Assembly (NCBI GenBank): GCA_012271065.1
Contig: JAAXHE010000036.1
Span: forward strand, 1 to 11,835
DNA: 11,835 bases
Direction of reading: 5' to 3'
Source of the DNA: Candidatus Latescibacterota bacterium
GTDB taxonomy: Bacteria > Latescibacterota > UBA2968 > GCA-2709665
Shown: one piece after another, positions 7,000-11,835 of the stretch
How positions within the stretch are numbered: the stretch's first letter is position 1
Layout of the letters: the number at the start of each line of letters is the position of its first letter
The notes under the pieces: model-generated
Told to the model about the DNA's origin: nothing
Databases searched by the model: none
The model's input: the letters and a program-made list of their open reading frames with translations, nothing else
Made by a program: the position numbers and the translations under genes

Positions 7000-8415
7000 T
7001 CAGGCCACCTGATGCGGCGATATATATGGATGCTGCGTCGCCATCGGATCGCCGGACGCGCCCTTGCGGGCATCCCCACGTGCGATCCGATCCGCCGTTT
7101 CGGCAAGATCGTATGTACCAATGCTGAACCGGCACTTCAGGGCCTGTTCCAGATCGTTCGGGGTCAGGTCGTCGAGAAACAGGCCGTGATGGCTTATGCA
7201 GTTGGGCGGCAGGACCACGACGTCGGTTTCCTGCCACTGCGTCTTGAGGGCATGCAGCATATCCTCGCCCGTCAGCAGTCCCGATACCGTAATACCCTCA
7301 CCCAGGAAACGGTTCTTCACCTCCACGACATGCGCGGTCAACCAGGGGAGCCGGTTCAGACGCTCCGCCATTGGCCGGATAAATCCCGCGCCAAGCACAC
7401 TTGTCACCAGCGTCATTGAAATACGGTTGCAGTTCAGCGATTCCAGTGCGGGGAAGCCCGCCTCGAAGCGATCCGTGAACCGCCGTACCATTCCAACGCC
7501 GTTCTCCACAAGCGGAAACCCGTCGTAGTGCGCTGCCTCGGGAATTCTGCGCCCCGCCATCAGGTAGAACTCGTCTCCGAAATAGACGAAATTGACGCCG
7601 AACCTGCGGTGAAGCCTGCCCTGCCACGCCCTGGCCTGGTCCAGGCACGACAGGGCGACTTCGGTGGTTACCGGGTCAAGAAGCGGCAGATTCCGTCGGT
7701 ACCGGGTCAGGCCCAGCGGAACGATGCCCACAGACGCTACCGAAGGGTACCATTGGGCCAGATCGAATACGGTGCGTTTGAGGTGCTGTCCGTCGTTGAG
7801 TCCCGGGCACAGAACAACCTGCGCGTGCATCTGAATGTTGTGCTTCGCCAGGAAACCGATACGCTCCATGACGTCCACCGGCTCCGTACGTCCCAGCAAC
7901 GTACCCCGGAGATCGGGATCGGTGGCGTGGACCGAAATATACATGGGGCTGAGTCGCTGTTCGACAATTCTCTGAAACTCCGCATCGGACAGATTCGTGA
8001 GTGTGACGTACGCACCGTGCAGGAAGGAGAGTCTGTAATCGTCGTCTTGGTAGTAGAGGGTTTTGCGCATCTTTCTGGGCATCTGGTGGAGAAAACAGAA
8101 TACGCACTTGTTGTTGCATTTGATGATGGGCATTTCGGAAAGGGTCACACCAAGATCATCGTCCGTGTCCTTTTCGATATCCACCACGATGACGTCTTGC
8201 CCGCGCCGGAGCACAATTTCCACCGTCTCGTCCGCGATGTGAAATCGATAATCGATGGGATCGCGTACGGATTCCCCGTTGATGGCCTCGATGACGTCCC
8301 CTTGACGGATGCCGACAGCCTCTCCGATACCTCCGGAGGCCACCGCATCCACACCGAGTCCCACAACCGCCTCATCCACCTGAGGCAAACCCTCTATCTG
8401 ACCTGGCCTATTCAT
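7000..8415 (-). CDS. DUF512 family protein with PDZ and radical SAM-like domains
   Basis: A 471-residue member of the COG1625/DUF512 family. A PDZ-like domain occupies about 20-85 (ASGGIGEAVGIRQGDVIEAINGE). A radical SAM-type region begins with the cluster motif C100-x3-C104-x2-C107 (CNNKCVFC), followed by YRLSFLHGAYVTLTNLS, YISVHATDPDLR and QVVLCPGLNDG. The C-terminal DUF512 domain holds TSVLGAGFI, VKNRFLGEGITVSGLLTG and VVLPPNC. The family's reaction is not established to my knowledge; similarity to NifB-type proteins is often noted. No signal peptide is visible, so the PDZ domain probably acts in the cytoplasm. It precedes der by 25 bases, a recurrent pairing in other phyla. It is first in its transcription unit. 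Confidence 0.92.
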   Translation of the reverse strand: MNRPGQIEGLPQVDEAVVGLGVDAVASGGIGEAVGIRQGDVIEAINGESVRDPIDYRFHIADETVEIVLRRGQDVIVVDIEKDTDDDLGVTLSEMPIIKCNNKCVFCFLHQMPRKMRKTLYYQDDDYRLSFLHGAYVTLTNLSDAEFQRIVEQRLSPMYISVHATDPDLRGTLLGRTEPVDVMERIGFLAKHNIQMHAQVVLCPGLNDGQHLKRTVFDLAQWYPSVASVGIVPLGLTRYRRNLPLLDPVTTEVALSCLDQARAWQGRLHRRFGVNFVYFGDEFYLMAGRRIPEAAHYDGFPLVENGVGMVRRFTDRFEAGFPALESLNCNRISMTLVTSVLGAGFIRPMAERLNRLPWLTAHVVEVKNRFLGEGITVSGLLTGEDMLHALKTQWQETDVVVLPPNCISHHGLFLDDLTPNDLEQALKCRFSIGTYDLAETADRIARGDARKGASGDPMATQHPYISPHQVA

Positions 8416-8426
8416 ATGACGATATA

Positions 8427-8439
8427 TCTAACTGTTAGA
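8427..8439. repeat. 13-bp inverted repeat upstream of the DUF512 gene
   Basis: TCTAAC (8427-8432) and GTTAGA (8434-8439) flank one base. It lies between the candidate promoter at 8459-8487 and the ATG at 8415, so within the predicted 5' leader. The short loop argues for a protein-binding dyad rather than an RNA hairpin; chance is possible. Confidence 0.4.
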
Positions 8440-8458
8440 GAATAAAGTGCACAAAATA

Positions 8459-8487
8459 CTTATACTATTACTTTGAAGTTAAAGCAA
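8459..8487 (-). promoter_or_regulatory. Candidate promoter of DUF512-der-merR
   Basis: On the minus strand TTGCTT (8482-8487) and TATAAG (8459-8464) are 17 bases apart, in an AT-rich stretch unlike the surrounding GC-rich DNA. Start of transcription would be near 8452, about 37 bases before the ATG. A second, weaker pair (TTGTGC/TTAGAT) lies closer to the gene. Confidence 0.5.
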
Positions 8488-8510
8488 ATGTGGAATACGT
8501 CAAGCAAAAT

Positions 8511-8536
8511 GTCCGGAACCGCTGGCATTTTCGGAC
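8511..8536 (-). terminator. Terminator-like hairpin after the pentapeptide gene
   Basis: Arms 8511-8518 and 8529-8536 pair over 8 positions around a 10-base loop. On the minus strand the stem holds one A-C mismatch and is followed by ATTTTGC. It lies about 70 bases after the pentapeptide stop and just before the next candidate promoter, the expected place for a terminator, but it is weak. The rest of 8537-8607 shows nothing I can name. Confidence 0.4.
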
Positions 8537-8607
8537 CCGGCCAACAGCGACAGGCAGGCGCCACCACGCCCACCAAACGGATCGGATGTGCATAACCGCC
8601 TCGCCTC

Positions 8608-9150
8608 TCAAACTTTCGCCTGGGCCAGCAGCCGGGGTCGATGGCTGGCGACCTGTTTCTTGACGAGCGGGTCCAGATCGATGACGCCACGCAAGGTTCG
8701 TGCTTGCAGGACCTGCCGCGCGGTCAGCCCCTCCGCCCCGGTGAACGTGGTACTGCGGAGGTCCGTGTTGTGGAACACGGCGTTTTCAAGGTCCGTTTCC
8801 TTGAGGGAGCCTTCGCTCAGATCGCAATCGGTAAAGTCGGCGCCTGCAAGCACCGCCCCGTAGAGGTTGACACAGTTCAGGTTGGCCCGGCGGAAGGTGG
8901 CATCCCGAAGATAGGCATCGCTCAGGTCCGTGTGGTCCAGAACGGTGCGGTCCAGGTTCGCGCCGACGAGCGTGGCGGAGCTCAAGTTCTCGTAACTCAG
9001 GTCCATTCCGCTGAAATTCACACCGCTGAGGTCTTCGTAACTGAAATCGGCGCCAGACACATCGGGCGTGAGTTCAGGATTCTCCGCCCGCCAGCCGTTC
9101 CAGGCCTGAACGCTCTTCCTGATGATGTCCAGATGATCAGGATCCGCCAT
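8608..9150 (-). CDS. Pentapeptide-repeat protein
   Basis: A 180-residue cytosolic protein. Residues 1-30 form a helical lead-in with SVQAWNGWRAENPE. From about 31 to 138 there are consecutive A(D/N)LXX-type pentapeptides (for example SGADF, SGVNF, VGANL, DHTDL, RRANL, AGADF, KETDL), predicting a right-handed quadrilateral beta-helix of about five turns. The C-terminal cap, with LTARQVLQARTLRGV and LDPLVKKQV, resembles that of many pentapeptide proteins. Some relatives (Qnr, MfpA) mimic DNA and protect gyrase, but those have a different arrangement and nothing here shows that role, so no function is assigned. The start follows the nucleoside hydrolase stop by 30 bases, with an AGGG about 10 bases upstream, suggesting cotranscription. 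Confidence 0.9.
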   Translation of the reverse strand: MADPDHLDIIRKSVQAWNGWRAENPELTPDVSGADFSYEDLSGVNFSGMDLSYENLSSATLVGANLDRTVLDHTDLSDAYLRDATFRRANLNCVNLYGAVLAGADFTDCDLSEGSLKETDLENAVFHNTDLRSTTFTGAEGLTARQVLQARTLRGVIDLDPLVKKQVASHRPRLLAQAKV

Positions 9151-9180
9151 GGTTCAATTGCCCTGCATGTTTTAACGGGC

Positions 9181-10080
9181 TTACGTCGTGAGCGTATTGA
9201 CGAAATAACTGACGAAGCGCTCGGAATCCACATCCACGCAAACCTCCGCGTTCGCCTCGAATTCATCGGACCGGACCCGTACCGTCGCGCCGTTGAGCCT
9301 GTCTGAACGCGTTTCGACGTGGATGGCGCTCGACCGGGTCTCGCAGAACGTGGGATCGAACACCATCGCTATGGCGAGAGGATCGTGCAGAATGGGATGC
9401 TCCCGCCCGGAATCCTTCCTCCACAACTGAATTAGATCGAAGCACAGCCGGTTGATTGGCCGGTCCACCGATCCGATCGCCTGTACAGGCGTGTTATCCA
9501 GACGGCACGCTTCGGTCACGTCGAGGCCCACCATGGTGATCGGAACTCCGGCGCCGAACACCACGTGCGCCGCTTCGGGGTCGCAGAGGATGTTCCACTC
9601 GGCGATCATCCGCCCCACACATCCGCCCATCAGGCAGATTGTCGTCTTCTGTGCAAGCCGCGGTGCCACCGTCAACGCGGCGGCGATATTCGTCAGTGGG
9701 CCTATCGGTACCAGCGTGATATCGCCGTCACTGCCCATCACCGTATCGACGATGAAGTCGACCGCGCGCCCCTCGGCCGGCCGCGACGGACCGGGGTATT
9801 GCCGGATGGCCTCCATCTGCCGCGGTCGATGCGTCTCTATGGCGGCCCGGCCCTTCGATGCGTTGTCGAACAGCGGCTTTCCGAGACCCGCGTAGACGGG
9901 AACGTCGCCCCTCCCAAGCCCGTCAAGGACGCAACACGCCAGCTCCGCGCGCCGCACCGTATCGCGGAACACGGTGGTCACACCAACAACCTCGATCTCC
10001 CCGCAAAGCAGGGCGAACGTCAGCGCCAGCGCGTCATCGACGTCGTCACCTATATCTGTGTCGAGAATGATCTTCTTCAT
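9181..10080 (-). CDS. Inosine-uridine preferring nucleoside hydrolase family protein
   Basis: A 299-residue member of the IUNH family, which cleaves the N-glycosidic bond of ribonucleosides to release base and ribose with a bound calcium ion. The N-terminal metal-binding motif reads LDTDIGDDVDDALAL (6-20). Other family features are VPIGPLTNIA (124-133), LMGGCVG (150-156), EWNILCDPEAAHVVF (161-175) and the conserved HDP at 232-234 supplying the C-terminal metal ligand. Length is typical. No signal peptide is seen with this start, so it is probably a cytoplasmic salvage enzyme; substrate preference cannot be read here. The start ATG 10078-10080 has AAAGGA 5 bases upstream. The frame is open to 10176, but that stretch translates repeat-like intergenic DNA. 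Confidence 0.93.
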   Translation of the reverse strand: MKKIILDTDIGDDVDDALALTFALLCGEIEVVGVTTVFRDTVRRAELACCVLDGLGRGDVPVYAGLGKPLFDNASKGRAAIETHRPRQMEAIRQYPGPSRPAEGRAVDFIVDTVMGSDGDITLVPIGPLTNIAAALTVAPRLAQKTTICLMGGCVGRMIAEWNILCDPEAAHVVFGAGVPITMVGLDVTEACRLDNTPVQAIGSVDRPINRLCFDLIQLWRKDSGREHPILHDPLAIAMVFDPTFCETRSSAIHVETRSDRLNGATVRVRSDEFEANAEVCVDVDSERFVSYFVNTLTT

Positions 10081-10085
10081 TTGTT

Positions 10086-10091
10086 TCCTTT
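10086..10091 (-). promoter_or_regulatory. Shine-Dalgarno deciding the nucleoside hydrolase start
   Basis: AAAGGA on the minus strand, 5 bases before ATG 10078-10080. It supports the start at the MKKIILDTD N-terminus over the upstream extension. Confidence 0.7.
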
Positions 10092-10140
10092 CGCCCTGTC
10101 CTGTGTGCTTGAACCTCTTTAATTCACAAAAACCCAAACT

Positions 10141-10190
10141 TACATGGATGGACAAGATAGACAGGATAAAAACCAAAAGCAGGATAAATG
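10141..10190. repeat. Degenerate GACAGGATA-type short tandem repeat
   Basis: The + strand carries variants of one unit at roughly 10-base spacing: GGACAAGATA, GACAGGATAA and, after a diverged unit, CAGGATAAAT. From memory, similar ATGGACAGGATAAACAGGAT-like strings recur between genes in many environmental bacterial genomes, so this is probably a decayed copy of a dispersed element. Confidence 0.5.
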
Positions 10191-10336
10191 CTCACTTTTC
10201 CAGGCCAAAGCGACGAATCCTGACCTCTGTGGTCCACGCAACGTCACACTGACCCATCAGATTCCGCATTTCTTCATATCCTGTCGTACAAGACTTCGAT
10301 GTCGGTCTCTCGGCTGCCATGTTCAAGTATTTGTAG

Positions 10337-10357
10337 GGGCGACTCTTGTGGTCGCCC
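10337..10357. repeat. GGGCGAC inverted repeat (dispersed-repeat-like hairpin)
   Basis: GGGCGAC (10337-10343) and GTCGCCC (10351-10357) flank a 7-base loop within GTAGGGGCGACTCTTGTGGT. The sequence resembles a class of short intergenic hairpin repeats (GTAGGGGCGAC...GTCGCCC) seen in several uncultured phyla. It creates the spurious peptides GDHKSRPY on the minus strand and VGATLVVAL on the plus strand. It lacks a T-tract, so it is not a standard terminator, though it could block 3' degradation of RNA. Confidence 0.6.
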
Positions 10358-10417
10358 TGGCGCCGGCAGACCTCGACGGTCAATGCGGACCATCCGAAAC
10401 GTGGTCATTGCGTGTGC

Positions 10418-10445
10418 TGAGCCTGTCGAAGCAAGCTTGTCGAAA
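10418..10445. repeat. Tandem 14-base repeat of the TGTCGAA family
   Basis: TGAGCCTGTCGAAG (10418-10431) is followed directly by CAAGCTTGTCGAAA (10432-10445), matching at 10 of 14 positions. The first unit is part of GTGCTGAGCCTGTCGAAGCA, a string that recurs between genes in many bacteria. It looks like a decayed copy of a dispersed repeat. Confidence 0.55.
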
Positions 10446-10482
10446 TGCCCGTGTATCGTACTCCCTACTCCAAGTTACCAGT

Positions 10483-10495
10483 TTCTGATTCAGAA
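10483..10495. repeat. 13-bp palindrome abutting the DprA-like stop codon
   Basis: TTCTGA and TCAGAA flank one base and end directly beside the TAA stop (10496-10498). There is no T-run, so it is not a convincing terminator; it may be the boundary of the repeat tract or chance. Confidence 0.35.
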
Positions 10496-11131
10496 TTAGG
10501 CCAAACCCTGGTTGAGCACCACCGGATTAGCCGCGTCCACCGGCCGTGCGCCGAGTTCTATAAGATGTGCATTATCCGTCGACGCCAGCGTGAACACCGG
10601 TTTTCCATCCTCGATTGCCTCCCGGCAGAGCGCCTCGGTCTTCCCCCCTATTTCCGCGTGGGCGATCAAGATGGTGTCCGAGAGCGCGGCGATGCGTGCA
10701 TTTCGTTCGGCTGCGGTAGCTGCCGTGGGACGACGGACGCGGTCGTCGAAAAAGGACAGAAACATGAGACGGCCATCATCGAGCAGCGGGTTCCATACCT
10801 TCAGCATCCGCATCCGGTCGAGCCCACGCGCCGGACAGACAACGACGCTCGCCGAACCCCGCAACAGCAGGTCCAGGAATTCCCTTTCCATCGGCGACTG
10901 AAACCCACCCACAAACGTGACGTCAACATCCCGCAGCGCCCTCGCAAGATCGAGCGTCTTCAGAATCACGTCGCCGGGACAACGAACCGAACAGAAGAAA
11001 CCGATCAACCGTCCCTCGAGGATCCCGTGATCCCCCAGAAGCGCAACCGGCGCCTCTCTCCCGGCGCCGATGGCTCGCCTCAAACTCGCCGGCATATCCG
11101 GCGCGCATTTGTCGAAACGCGTGATATTCAA
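10496..11131 (-). CDS. Stand-alone DprA/Smf-like Rossmann-fold protein
   Basis: A 211-residue protein matching only the Rossmann domain of DprA, without the SAM-like or winged-helix domains of full-length DprA. Visible elements are LLGDHGIL (31-38), GFFCSVRCPG (44-53), FVGGFQSPMEREFLDLLLRG (73-92), VVCPARGLDRMR (97-108), AERNARIAALSDTILIAHAE (141-160) and GGKTEALCREA (162-172). DprA loads RecA on incoming single-stranded DNA; the role of short homologues like this is not settled, and they may bind nucleotides or nucleic acid. The start is TTG 11129-11131; no strong Shine-Dalgarno is present, and the in-frame ATG at residue 13 is an alternative. It follows the toxin-antitoxin pair by 63 bases on the same strand. 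Confidence 0.85.
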   Translation of the reverse strand: MNITRFDKCAPDMPASLRRAIGAGREAPVALLGDHGILEGRLIGFFCSVRCPGDVILKTLDLARALRDVDVTFVGGFQSPMEREFLDLLLRGSASVVVCPARGLDRMRMLKVWNPLLDDGRLMFLSFFDDRVRRPTAATAAERNARIAALSDTILIAHAEIGGKTEALCREAIEDGKPVFTLASTDNAHLIELGARPVDAANPVVLNQGLA

Positions 11132-11148
11132 TTGATCATATCCGGGCT

Positions 11149-11165
11149 GATTTTGGGGTAAAATC
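11149..11165. repeat. Inverted repeat between the antitoxin and DprA-like genes
   Basis: GATTTT and AAAATC flank GGGGT; with a 2-base bulge the stem extends to CTGA/TCAG. It is the only notable structure in the 63-base gap. It is AT-rich and has no following T-run, so it is unlikely to stop transcription. Confidence 0.3.
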
Positions 11166-11194
11166 TCAGGTGACGGATCACGAAAGACGACAAC

Positions 11195-11419
11195 TCACGC
11201 ATACTCATAGAGCGGCACTGTCGTTGCTGGCTGGCGGTCCTCCTCCAGCAGGCGTTCAAGCCTTCGAACCGTCTCGAGATTCAGCAGCGCATCGCCGCAG
11301 AAAGAACAAACCTCAGCCGGAACATGGTCGATGACGATCACCTGGCCGTCACGCCGTACGGTGTGCGTAACCTCTCTCGCTTCGTACTGTCCCTGGCATC
11401 CATCGAAGCTACATTTCAT
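11195..11419 (-). CDS. YgiT-type zinc-finger antitoxin (MqsA N-terminal-like)
   Basis: A 74-residue protein with the YgiT-type zinc-binding layout: C3 and C8 near the start (MKCSFDGC) and C38-x2-C41 (CSFC), presumably four zinc ligands, separated by the strand-rich segment THTVRRDGQVIVIDHVPAE. A short helix, LETVRRLERLLEE, and the tail VPLYEYA follow. This corresponds to the toxin-binding N-terminal half of MqsA; the C-terminal Xre-type DNA-binding domain of full-length MqsA is absent. The start ATG 11417-11419 is chosen because AGAGGAG (11429-11435) lies 9 bases upstream and it gives the usual MKC beginning; an in-frame ATG at 11452 would overlap the toxin. It starts 2 bases after the toxin stop, so the two are coupled. 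Confidence 0.85.
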   Translation of the reverse strand: MKCSFDGCQGQYEAREVTHTVRRDGQVIVIDHVPAEVCSFCGDALLNLETVRRLERLLEEDRQPATTVPLYEYA

Positions 11420-11421
11420 TT

Positions 11422-11748
11422 TCACTGTCTCCTCTGGGTCGGAGTAGTCCATTTGGGCAGTTTGGGTTCATATACCGTGATAATGATCAGAAGCGGTCGA
11501 TCAGTCGTGCATACGACATGGATAGACCGCCCTGCCTCGGTAATACCATGTAACAGGTAGCACGCTCCCCTGCGATGTTGTCCGTAGTATTCCAGGATCT
11601 GTGCTGCTGCAATAGCTTCCAAAACATCACCTGTCGAGATGTACTCCTCTACCATTTCTTGCTGCGCATGCTGCGTGAAGCGCACGTTTTCGTCTTGAAT
11701 CTGAGTTTGAATCCTATCCAGAATCCCTGCCAAATTACCAATGTCCAT
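11422..11748 (-). CDS. DUF4258 domain protein, probable toxin of a toxin-antitoxin pair
   Basis: A 108-residue protein of the DUF4258 type. Visible family features are NVRFTQHAQQEMVEE (21-35), where the HA pair is characteristic, YISTGDVLEAI, ILEYYG, and the final beta-strand region LLIIITVYEP (86-95). DUF4258 proteins are related to the RelE/MqsR-like RNase fold and commonly sit directly before a YgiT-type zinc-finger gene, as here. By analogy it is a ribosome-dependent or free mRNA interferase; I infer activity only from family and context. Toxin first and antitoxin second is the order used by mqsRA. The ATG 11746-11748 has no strong Shine-Dalgarno, which may keep toxin synthesis low. Confidence 0.82.
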   Translation of the reverse strand: MDIGNLAGILDRIQTQIQDENVRFTQHAQQEMVEEYISTGDVLEAIAAAQILEYYGQHRRGACYLLHGITEAGRSIHVVCTTDRPLLIIITVYEPKLPKWTTPTQRRQ

Positions 11749-11769
11749 GATCGACCATGAAATGCGTGA

Positions 11770-11782
11770 GCGCTAAAAGCGC
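11770..11782. promoter_or_regulatory. GCGCT-AAA-AGCGC dyad upstream of the toxin gene
   Basis: GCGCT (11770-11774) and AGCGC (11778-11782) flank AAA, about 22 bases before the toxin ATG. Toxin-antitoxin operons are often autoregulated at palindromes in this position, so it may be the operator. It could equally be a hairpin ending the gene beyond the window edge, though no T-run follows. I see no clear promoter in 11749-11835. Confidence 0.35.
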
Positions 11783-11835
11783 ACGATTGCGAACCTTAAA
11801 GAGTGAACCGTGAGTCCGCTCCGAAAACGGGTGTT

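Larger units (their letters stand above)
10081..10495. other. 415-base intergenic tract without a credible gene
   Basis: Between the DprA-like gene and the nucleoside hydrolase there is no supportable coding region. It holds a GGATA-rich degenerate repeat (10141-10190), a GGGCGAC hairpin (10337-10357), a tandem 14-mer (10418-10445) and a 13-bp palindrome (10483-10495). The promoter of the nucleoside hydrolase should lie near 10100-10200, but I find no convincing -35/-10 pair. Short open frames on both strands translate the repeats themselves. Confidence 0.7.

Noticed and set aside
6975..7121. Extended N-terminus of Der
   Set aside because: It overlaps the end of the DUF512 gene, resembles no Der sequence, and a good ribosome-binding site precedes the GTG at 6974.
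7528..8445. A 305-codon open frame on the plus strand
   Set aside because: It lies wholly antisense to the DUF512 gene, whose domains and motifs are clear; the plus-strand translation shows no recognisable domain.
8460..8690. A 76-codon minus-strand frame after the pentapeptide gene
   Set aside because: It overlaps the end of that gene in another frame, crosses the terminator-like hairpin, and its composition is not protein-like.
8608..9150. Qnr-type quinolone-resistance protein
   Set aside because: The repeat region is shorter and lacks the Qnr loops and C-terminal dimerisation helix; only the general pentapeptide fold is shared.
10141..10450. Possible CRISPR array
   Set aside because: The repeats are short, degenerate, of three different kinds and lack regularly spaced unique spacers; no cas gene is near.
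1..11835. tRNA, rRNA or riboswitch genes
   Set aside because: I found no cloverleaf, rRNA motif or known riboswitch core. The metY-type tRNA that precedes rimP in E. coli is absent from the 131-base gap here.

Overview
This is a moderately GC-rich bacterial chromosome segment in which every gene I can support lies on the minus strand, so transcription runs from high to low coordinates. The core is a conserved translation/transcription operon, rimP-nusA-infB-DUF503-rbfA, preceded by a second housekeeping block, DUF512 radical SAM protein - der - merR-family regulator. DUF512 next to der, and DUF503 between infB and rbfA, are arrangements found in several non-enterobacterial phyla. With the degenerate intergenic repeats at 10141-10450 they suggest an uncultured environmental lineage rather than a well-studied proteobacterium. 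I cannot name the phylum from this window.

Layout in transcription order. 11195-11748: a DUF4258 toxin and a YgiT-type zinc-finger antitoxin, a small MqsRA-like toxin-antitoxin pair. 10496-11131: a stand-alone DprA/Smf-like Rossmann protein. 10081-10495: no gene, but a patchwork of short repeats and inverted repeats. 9181-10080: a nucleoside hydrolase. 8608-9150: a pentapeptide-repeat protein, probably cotranscribed with it. 8416-8607: a non-coding junction with a terminator-like hairpin and a candidate promoter. 7000-8415, 5655-6974 and 5286-5648: DUF512, Der GTPase and a small MerR-family regulator, closely packed. 5155-5285: a structured leader with a candidate promoter whose spacer is filled by a perfect inverted repeat, then two hairpins. 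99-5154: rimP, nusA, infB, DUF503 and rbfA, with stop/start overlaps or very short gaps. 1-78: probably the 5' end of the next operon gene, cut by the window edge.

The left two thirds encode ribosome maturation (RimP, RbfA, Der), initiation (IF2) and transcription elongation/antitermination (NusA). The right third is accessory. The points most worth a second look are the inverted repeat and hairpins ahead of rimP beside an orphan MerR gene, the DUF4258/YgiT pair followed by a DprA-like gene, and the composite repeat tract that creates spurious ORFs. I see no clearly new multi-gene system.
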